Origin: Lomentospora prolificans
Lineage: Eukaryota > Ascomycota > Sordariomycetes > Microascales > Microascaceae
Length of the DNA stretch: 64,000 nucleotides
Reading direction: 5' to 3'
Assembly (NCBI GenBank): GCA_029532625.1
Contig: JARFXM010000007.1
Location: 1,488,001-1,552,000, forward strand
Below, piece after piece: positions 56,680 through 64,000 of this stretch; the first letter of the stretch is position 1; every line of letters starts with the position of its first letter. The notes under the pieces were generated by a model that was not told the origin of the DNA, searched no databases, and saw only the letters and a program-made list of their open reading frames with translations. The translations under genes were made by a program, and so were the position numbers.

Positions 56680-57380
56680 CACAGCTTGGAACACACCTTC
56701 GAAGCTCGGTTGGAGCTCTAGCTCTTGTGCAGATCTGCGCGCGCGTCATCTGCCATGCTCCACATGGACCTTGAAAGCCATGCTTGTCTCCATGAAGAGT
56801 TTTCCAGTTTCTATGATGTAAAATGACTCGTTTTCATCCTTCTTCTTGGTTGTTGACTGACTCCTCACCGCTGTGACGGGAATCGTGAGATTTCTTGCTG
56901 ACCATCAGGGTGCTCGACCTAGGTCATCAAGGTACTCAACCCCACGTCGATGCTCGTCTCGGTAGCAAACATACAGCCTGTAGGAGCAACCAAACTCGAA
57001 ATCATCGAGCTGTGGTAATTCTATTGATGTCGGTCGCTCTTGGCGGCGGGGGGGAGGAGCATCGGCCTCGTTACTAACGGAGGAGGCCGGACCTACCGGG
57101 TCTCCTTTCCTATCGCTCGGAGCCCACGCCAAGCCATCGAGTGCCTGTTTTGTGTGCATCTTCACAATATCTCCACCATTATCCCACTTTTGTCGCTGAC
57201 TGCCACATGAGGCTTTTTCTCCTGGTCAATCATAGATCGGAATCATGCCTGCATGGGGGAGAGCATCACCTCGTCAACCACCTCTGCGTTCATCCTTTCC
57301 TCTCTCTCGGTTCTAACCTTGGATAACCCCCACGGATTATCGCTGACGCAAGATCTGCCCAGATCGAGCTCATATTCCTC

Positions 57381-57449
57381 CTTCTTTTTCTTCTTTTTCT
57401 TCTTTTTCTTCTTTTTCTTCTTTTTTTTTCTTTTTCTTCTCTTTTTTGT
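57381..57449. repeat. (CTTCTTTTT)n microsatellite
   Basis: About five 9-bp CTTCTTTTT units are followed by a longer T run and a partial unit. It is strongly strand-asymmetric polypyrimidine DNA. Confidence 0.9.
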
Positions 57450-58340
57450 TTTTCAAAATATCGGATGTTATCGGATGTAGAGGGTGCGTTACACATGGAC
57501 CCTATACCACGGGGCCGGTAAGCGCCACTCGGCGACGGGATATGAGCCGAGAAATTCACAGATGGGAAGGGGTTTAAAGACTTCCATCTGATTCCGCTGT
57601 TTATACCTTCGTCATACTGCGCCTGAATGAGGTTCCTGCTCTCCAACCACCCTTTGGCGGGGCCGGCCCTCTTCATGTTCGCGGACGGTACTAGGCTTGA
57701 CTCTCCTCGGCCCCGCATTCGAATGTGGCAGATAGATGACATTTCAGAGTCGATCGCCGAAGTGTAGGAATTCCTTTTTCTCAGTCATTGTTGCTCTATA
57801 GGAGACTTGTTCGACAGAGGAATTCCACGCCCACACCAGCCAGCCAGCTAGGCGAGACCTTACCTAGCTATCCGTTGGGTAGGATACCAAGGAATCCGAT
57901 CATTGAGTACCAACGAAGTATGTGAGTCCCCCTTGTACGACTCTGATTTTGATTTGGGATTCTAGTGTGTGCTCACCAAATAATTGTCGAGTTCGAAGTT
58001 TGCTCGCGGCGAATTGGCAGGTGTGGTTGGCAGTAATTATTCGTAGATGCTGCAGTACATTGCTGGCAGCCAGCGGTTCCGCAAACACCACCCACAAGGA
58101 GCCTGGAGGAGTGGGACTGTCCCAAACCCCCGGTTCTGGGGTAGTGTCGGGGATCTGGCGAATCGAGAGTTGCCAGCGATGGCAAATAACCGTATGCAAT
58201 TAAGGGCGAAGGGGGTTATCCAGCCCAATTGACAAAAGAAGGCACAAGCCAGCGGGAAATTGAATCACAAAGCCACCTCTGCACGCGACCTTCATGCAGG
58301 TTTAGAGAAGCATATTACCCCGCGTGTCTAAGGAGTTCAT

Positions 58341-58358
58341 CAGCCAGCTGGCTGGCTG
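58341..58358. repeat. CAGCCAGCTGGCTG palindrome
   Basis: A perfect 14-bp palindrome, extended by another GGCTG. It is the most symmetric example of the CCAGCCAGC motif seen at several intergenic sites. Confidence 0.7.
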
Positions 58359-59072
58359 TGGTTTTCTAGCAGTGGCTCATCGGCACTGAATTGCCGATCT
58401 CTATTGAGGAGCTGAGGATGATCGCGGGCGTGTGACCTAGAAATAACGGCGTAGCGCCACAGACGACGGGCCAAAAGGGAATAGCGCGCGTAAACTAGCG
58501 AAAACCGTGGAATTGAGTTGAGGGGCTGACGAGCTGAAAAACGTTGAGCGTGCTGGTTGGAGAGGCGATGACTTTCAGGCAGGGACAGGGGTCGGTGCCG
58601 GTAGGACCTCCCCGATCATAGCAAGGACCCATGGCGCCAGGCAACTTATTGCTTCTCTGGGAAGAATGGATGGGGATGGCATAATTCCTCCTTTGGACTA
58701 GTATGTTATTGTCTAGGATAATATTATGGTTGTTGATTCGAAGAGCAATTATCCAGGGCCATGGAAGCTTCGCCAGCCAACACCCGGTCGCACTGCATTC
58801 CTTATCAAGTCTGCATAATTAAGACATGATTCGACTTCTCTGATGCGGATTCAGGAGGTATGTTGACATTTTCCGTCGCGCGGCACGCAGTAGCCCCATC
58901 ACATATTCGCCTCGTGCCGGTTTTCCGGGCAGGCTGCGTTTATTGACAGTTAGGCTCAAAGCCTAGCCTCTTTGGGAAATATATTGATGAATTAAGCTTA
59001 AGACAGATTTAAATGGCGTCGAAGGAAAATTGACGATGGATTATTGGAGGCTGAGCTGAATGGGAGAGGGGA

Positions 59073-59078
59073 TATAAA
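59073..59078 (+). promoter_or_regulatory. TATA box of GPI paralogue 2
   Basis: TATAAA about 100 nt upstream of the ATG at 59175, a spacing close to that of the paralogue's TATA-like box. Confidence 0.5.
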
Positions 59079-59174
59079 GGCTGACCTGGCCAAGATATGT
59101 TATTACATCCTGCTTCTCAGTGTTGAACTGCAGACCAGGCTCATTAATCGCTTCATACCTGATCCATTTTCGAG

Positions 59175-60012
59175 ATGCACCTTTCCCTCAAGTTTGGTTT
59201 GGCAGCCGCCTGCTTGGCGAGTGTCTCTGTAAGTTGAAAACACCATTTCCTCACTTTCAAAACTTGGAGGCTGATCGATTGACTACTAGGTGGCAACAAC
59301 ATGCAATCTGGCCTCGGCAATGCCCCTTGAACCATATCTCGATGATGGGAGCGGTGGTAGCAGTGGTAGTGGCAACAGCGGTAGTGGAGGCGGCAGCAGC
59401 GGTAGTGGAGGCGGCAGCAGCGGTGGTGGAGGCGGTAGCAGCGGGGGAGGTGGTCAGGCGGACGTGAACCACTGGATCAGCGTTGCGCTAGACAACGCTG
59501 GCGACTATATCAAGAGGGACATCAGATACACTCTTTCTACTGCCGTACGACGCTCGGAGGCCGCTTTGTCGTGCAGTAAAGCGGAGACGTGCGTCTCTCT
59601 TGAGGATGGAGTCTTCTGCCTCAACATGGACTCGGGCGATTTCCACGATGCCGACGGTACAACTGGGAATTTGGTTTCGGGTGATTACACTCTTCCGGAT
59701 GGAAGATCAGGTAACTTGTTCAATGGACCGACCCCGATGCCGACTGGAACAAGCGACGTCGATGCGCAGGCGACTCCAACATTTTCAGACGGCGACGATG
59801 CAGATACTGGAAGCGACGATACAGAAGGGAGCGGTGCTGGCGCAGGAAGGGGTGGCCTCACGACAACCACCAGAGTTGGCGCAAACTCGCCGAGCCAGAC
59901 TGGTGGGGCATCGAGCAACCCTCCATCGGCGGCAACTGTTAATATGGAACGGAACTTGGTCGCGGCCTCAGTAGTAGCCGCATCTCTTGGCATTTTCCTC
60001 ATGGCTTTGTGA
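59175..60012 (+). CDS. GPI-anchored-type secreted protein, paralogue 2
   Basis: Two exons, join(59175..59228, 59290..60012), encode 258 residues. Exon 1 is 18 codons (MHLSLKFGLAAACLASVS, signal peptide) ending in phase 0, identical in layout to the gene at 36038-36792. Exon 2 starts VATTCNLASAMPLEPYL, followed by a Gly/Ser linker of about 40 residues made of GSGGGSS units, then the shared core: VNHWISVAL, RRDIRYTL-like KRDIRYTLSTAVRR, ETCVSLEDGVFCLNMDSGDFHDADG, GDYTLPDGRSGNLFNGPTPMPTGTSD. An acidic and Thr/Gly-rich stalk ends in SPSQTGGAS, as in the paralogue, and a hydrophobic tail (VAASVVAASLGIFLMAL) looks like a GPI signal. Four Cys are conserved between the two: TC, SC, TC and FC. Function is unknown; a surface protein is likely. 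Confidence 0.84.
59380..59442 (+). repeat. 21-bp tandem repeats encoding the Gly/Ser linker
   Basis: Three consecutive 21-bp units at 59380, 59401 and 59422 each encode G-[SG]-G-G-G-S-S. The paralogue at 36 kb instead has a run of GGC/GGT glycine codons at the same place. Confidence 0.9.
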
Positions 60013-62201
60013 TCAGTTGGTGGCGAACTAGCTGACCTTGGTCCAATTGCATCGAAGAGTGGGCGAGGGACTCGAATATAAAGTCAACCACAATTTGGTT
60101 GGTTCGATCACTCGACTCTTTTGTTGTATATCTATATCATAATTCAATATCAGCATAGAGTAATAATAGTACAGCATGTACGAAGGTACTAAGTCCTGTT
60201 GCTTTCTGTTCGCGACTTGTCGCTGGTTTAATTCAGCGTTTCTGTCCATTAAATATTAGACCTTGCTTGCCAGGTCGTTGAGTGGATTCTTTGTGGAATC
60301 ATTCACTGAAATATCGGCCGTAGACGCGGTTCCAGGGCATCTCTGTAATATCGAGAGGAGATGCCAGGCTCGCACCGAAGCCCGTACAAAGTGTCTCGAT
60401 CGACTTCGTTGACAACTGCCAACAAGACCATCCAAGAACTTGGAAACTTACGCCTCGTACATCACAGTAGCTCAAGAAAGTTCGAAAGCATGGTTCCGCG
60501 CTCAATAGGTCTGGGACCCGCGACCACTGAGGTCCTGCAACCGGCAGACTTCGAGTTAGTAGGAGCCAGTAGACGATGGTTCGCTATGGGCCTCAAGTGC
60601 TCCCAGTCGCGGCGTCGAGCCTGAGAACTCCACCCGAAGTCCCAGCCTCAAGGAAAAGCTGGGCTCTGCCGGAGAATTAAGGTATATTCGCCAAAACCAA
60701 CGCCTCTGCAAGACCAGACCGTCCACCAAGCTTGCATAACTTTTTGCCGATGGGTCTTGTCGAAAAAGGGGACCGACACAGCGCTCGGTGATTCGGCCAT
60801 CTGGACTACCGCTAGAAAACACTCCAACGCGTTGATCAATAGTTCACCGATCTAAAGAGGCGTAATGCGACAGGCGGGCGGTAGACTTGTATGCCGAGCC
60901 CTGACACCGACCCCTGTCTCAAGCACCCCGCCGTGACCCTGGTCATGCACCAGTTGGGTTCCTGCAGCCTGACATATGTGCACTACATGCTTTCCCTTGA
61001 GAGATTGATATCAGAAAATCGATCACCTCCTGCTCAGGACAGTCCGACGTTGAGCCTTGCTATAGCACCTCTTCCCTCTCCCTTTTGCCCGAGACTGAAG
61101 ATAGAGAGCTCATGACGAACCGCACGAAACCACTAAATTGCGTGGAGTGGAAGTGCCGCTCCCCTTTTCGTCCCTGAAACCCATCGAAAATTGAGACTAC
61201 TAGAGTATGTAGGATGAACTGACGAGGACATTGCTTTCGTTGTTGGCAGAATCCCCGGCTTCCTAGTCCAGTCGAATGAGTAACAGATGTTTGAATATAG
61301 GGAGTCGAGAAACTCGGGGAAAACGAAAACAGGCAGGACATGGGCGGCCATGTTATCCAATTTGAACTTGAACCGAACGAGCCTGCCAGAGAAAAGGAAA
61401 AAAAAAAAAAAAAATCGTCGAAACCACATGCTCTCCCGTCTGAGCATGGGATGCTCCTCCCCCACAAAGCTAGCTGATACGAAAATGCATGTTCACGATA
61501 GTTTGGTTGGGCTAGAATAATAGCAGGACATCGAGATTTCCGTGGCGGTCTGAACCTCAATTGGAACATCGCGTCCGTTTCTGCTACCTTCGTTGGCAAT
61601 TGGCCACCCATCATCCTTATTTAGGCCACTAGACCGCGTCAAGTCCTACTAATTTTTAGTCAGTCAATGGCGACTTACCCTAATGACAACCAGGAACAAG
61701 TTCGCAAAAAATAGCACTTGACAAGTGCATCACGTGGAGCTGTAGCACTTAATACGTATCACAAGATTGCCAACTCTGCTTTCTAGGCGTTATAATACTA
61801 ACACTAGCCCCAAGGTTGCGCTCCTCTCTTAAACCATTCAAGGCCTTATGTTCCCACACTGGATTCCTGCAGAATTGCGTCCTGTTCAAAATCCCTCCAG
61901 ACGAGGGAGGTGTCTCACAAGAACTCGTAATCTCTGCGCTTACAGCGTGGCTATCGTTTGGATGTCCGTTAATCCGCGAAGGATATCATTTGACACCATC
62001 ATTGATCAATCTCACGATCCGACTGCAGGGCCAACACCAACGGATTTTCATCTGCTGCCATAGTAATAGAATAAAGAATTGACCGGCCCTAGTGATCCTC
62101 TTCCGGCACCCGCTGCTGGTGGCCCTAGCGAAATCGTTTTCCCCGAAGAGAGGGAAATCCTGGTGTTACATTAGACTTGAGGACCTAAAGGGCTAATATG
62201 A
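60013..62201. other. Intergenic region without supported genes
   Basis: About 2.2 kb with a poly-A tract near 61399-61414. Short open frames on both strands lack any recognised feature. Confidence 0.45.
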
Positions 62202-64000
62202 TTAAGGGAGATGAACCGTATTAAAAAGCCTGTTTCCAGTGTCCGTAGAGCCCGTCCCAGTGTACTTGTTCTGAGACACGCGCAAAGCAGCGATACTCAG
62301 ATCTAGATCTTTGTTTACCACTTCGTAGAATCTGCTTCCCGACCAGCGTGCGACGCACTCGCTCTGAACCACGCCAGCAACAACCACAATCTTGATGTTT
62401 GGAGCTAACTCGCGAATATGCTCGACAAACTCGATGATACTCTTGCCAGTATTGATCACTGAGTCCACCAATATTATTGTTTTCCGCCCTTGGACATGGC
62501 TTGTGTCTATATCCCCTGGCTTTCTGGCATGGAGAAACATTGCCAAGGGAAAGGCGGCGCTGACTCCAAAGGCCATCGGCTCCCCTCCACGCATCAAAGC
62601 AATTATGAGTGTTTTTCCCTCGTCGAGTAGACGATATCCTGTGGTGGAAGTGGCCTGAACATGCGGAATTTGGTACGGCTCAACCCCGACGATGTCAGTC
62701 ACAAACTCGGTCGCTACATAACGGCCTACATGATAGTGGGCCTCTCGCAAAGCCGGGCCTGAGATGTTGGCATTTCTCGTCGCCGTCATAAGGAGCTTGA
62801 CCGCATTCTTATCCGTTGCGTGATGAATCCTTTCCTGGGCGCGTCGACCAAAGATGGACTCAATTACATCTCGATCGGAAAAGCTGATTTGGGGGAGGAT
62901 GTCGGTATTGAGCCGCGGAGGAGATCCAGAGGGCAGCAGTATTTGGCGCGCTTTCAGGCCTTGCTGTCTGATGGCGGTCTCCAGAGCAGCATCCATCGTT
63001 CTGCTTCTAGTGGCCCGGTCGCCAACGACAACGATAGCTTCGTCGGCCTTTGCTAGCATTGGCAGGTCAACCGGACTATCGCCAAAGGCCCACACACGAA
63101 GATTGTGGTTCTGTTGAAGGTGTTCGACAATGGCCGACTTTACTTGAGGTGTGATGACCGTAGAACCATGCTCTAGGGCACGACTCCCCCCGATGACCTT
63201 GACTGATTGCGATAGCTGATGTTGACCTAATACTTTCTGCCACACGCAGGCTAGCCCACAGGTCACAACGAGCGCCATGACGTTGGGTTCGTCCGAGACT
63301 TGGTTCATTAGATGTACCAAATCTGGATGTATCTCGACACCTGCTGAAACGTCGTTGCAAAGCGAAAGAAACTGGCCTTCCTCTGCTACTTCCTCATAGA
63401 GGAAAGCGGATTGGCGGAAGGCATTGTATGTGTAACCCATGGTGCTCTTGAATAAATCTTTCAAAGCGCTAGCGCCCAAGTCCGATTTGACCCGACGAGA
63501 TTCCGCAGCCTTCTTCCAGAACAGTGAGCCGGTATCCTGCGGTGCTAGAGTGCGGTCGGCGTCGAAGACGAGGATTGTGTCGACTTTTGACTTGCCGCTC
63601 GTCTCTACTGCGTCATCCGCCTTTGCAAGAGCTGTCGCCAAGTTTGCCTCCTCGCTATGGTCCTTGAAATTAACCACCAGGTGTTCGACTTTTGAGGCTA
63701 ATTCATCGAGTGACGCTGAAAGAGGGAAGAACAAAATCCCATGTTCGCGGCAGAGAGACCGCAGCGCAGTCTTCTCACAAGCCTGCCATCGCTGTAAATG
63801 TTCCACCGAAGCTATGGGCCTGTCCCGTTCCAAATCAGCTCGGCGGTTCTCGTCGATGATGGTGGGAGGAATATCCAGATAAATAATGTGCGAATATACA
63901 TCCAGATCTGCACCAGTCATGACCTTTTCTCCCATCTCTTGTTCCTGAGGCCAGAGCATGAAGTGACCGGATACAACTCCAGGCTTATTGGCGTCTACGC
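62202..64000 (-). CDS. Fused NMP-kinase-like / HAD / uracil phosphoribosyltransferase protein, 5' truncated by window edge
   Basis: The frame stays open through the right edge, so the N-terminus with its P-loop lies outside; the Met at 63959 is internal (VVSGHFMLWP precedes and spans it). In window order: the end of a nucleotide-kinase-like domain (SHIIYLDIPPTIIDENRRADLERDRP, then LCREHGILFFPLS), a HAD phosphatase-type domain with VFDADRTLAPQDTGSLFW (DxD nucleophile motif), VVTCGLACVWQKVL and VWAFGDSPVDLPMLAKADEAIVV (acidic motif), and a C-terminal UPRTase domain with ATRNANISGPALREAHYHVGRYVA, MRGGEPMAFGV and the PRPP-binding TIILVDSVINTGKSI. UPRTases make UMP from uracil and PRPP. This triple fusion is known in filamentous fungi; whether it is active as UPRTase is not established to my knowledge. 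No intron is needed in the visible part. Confidence 0.87.
   Translation of the reverse strand, partial: VDANKPGVVSGHFMLWPQEQEMGEKVMTGADLDVYSHIIYLDIPPTIIDENRRADLERDRPIASVEHLQRWQACEKTALRSLCREHGILFFPLSASLDELASKVEHLVVNFKDHSEEANLATALAKADDAVETSGKSKVDTILVFDADRTLAPQDTGSLFWKKAAESRRVKSDLGASALKDLFKSTMGYTYNAFRQSAFLYEEVAEEGQFLSLCNDVSAGVEIHPDLVHLMNQVSDEPNVMALVVTCGLACVWQKVLGQHQLSQSVKVIGGSRALEHGSTVITPQVKSAIVEHLQQNHNLRVWAFGDSPVDLPMLAKADEAIVVVGDRATRSRTMDAALETAIRQQGLKARQILLPSGSPPRLNTDILPQISFSDRDVIESIFGRRAQERIHHATDKNAVKLLMTATRNANISGPALREAHYHVGRYVATEFVTDIVGVEPYQIPHVQATSTTGYRLLDEGKTLIIALMRGGEPMAFGVSAAFPLAMFLHARKPGDIDTSHVQGRKTIILVDSVINTGKSIIEFVEHIRELAPNIKIVVVAGVVQSECVARWSGSRFYEVVNKDLDLSIAALRVSQNKYTGTGSTDTGNRLFNTVHLP

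Larger units (their letters stand above)
56700..59072. other. Divergent intergenic region with pyrimidine repeat
   Basis: About 2.4 kb between the Asp f 2-type gene and GPI paralogue 2, which point away from each other. It includes the repeat at 57381-57449 and CCAGCCAGC motifs at 57836 and 58341. Open frames at 56905-57165 (-) and 57290-57742 (-) are not supported. Confidence 0.45.

Noticed and set aside
1..64000. tRNA, rRNA, CRISPR array or intact transposon
   Set aside because: I looked for T-loop GGTTCGA-like boxes with matching stems, regularly spaced repeats, transposase or reverse-transcriptase motifs and long terminal repeats, and found none convincing by eye.

Overview
The window looks like nuclear DNA of a filamentous ascomycete (Pezizomycotina, most likely a Sordariomycete). 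Genes are interrupted by short GT-AG introns, mostly 50-110 nt. The families present are typical of such fungi: a 2EXR protein, an SAT4/PTH11-type rhodopsin-like membrane protein, an Asp f 2-type antigen, a DUF4360 secreted protein, a decayed NACHT-type STAND gene and a fused HAD-UPRTase salvage protein. There are no bacterial operons, phage genes, CRISPR arrays, rRNA, or tRNA genes that I could recognise.

Layout. 1-3.5 kb: no supported gene. 3.5-6.1 kb: relic of a NACHT-type NLR on the minus strand. 6.7-8.4 kb: secreted selenium-binding protein/methanethiol-oxidase homologue (-). 10.9-12.4 kb: secreted oxalate bicupin (+). 14.7-17.8 kb: divergently transcribed pair of paralogous secreted proteins. 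18.4-20.0 kb: 2EXR protein (-). 20.5-22.4 kb: amino-acid permease (-). 25.2-25.6 kb: small Kex2-type cysteine-rich secreted peptide (+). 29.1-29.8 kb: DUF4360 protein (-). 36.0-36.8 kb: GPI-anchored-type protein (-), whose paralogue lies at 59.2-60.0 kb (+). 38.2-39.3 kb: RING E3-like protein with acidic tandem repeats, followed by a C2H2 zinc-finger remnant. 51.1-52.5 kb: rhodopsin-like 7-TM protein (+). 55.5-56.5 kb: Asp f 2/PRA1-type antigen (-). 62.2-64.0 kb: HAD-UPRTase protein (-), cut by the right edge.

The intact genes number about 13 in 64 kb, which is sparse for such a fungus, and eight carry an N-terminal signal peptide. Gene-free stretches of 2-12 kb, microsatellites and several gene relics separate them. 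No metabolic gene cluster is evident. The common theme is secretion: cell-surface and host- or environment-facing proteins, plus uptake (permease) and sensing (7-TM protein). The most notable points are an oxalate bicupin whose active-site lid lacks the decarboxylase glutamate, two paralogous secreted families with no clear function, a 12-cysteine processed peptide whose intron separates prepro from mature region, and a RING protein with two UIM-like motifs bracketing acidic 90-bp repeats. All splice sites below were read by eye from frame and consensus; none was checked against transcripts or databases.
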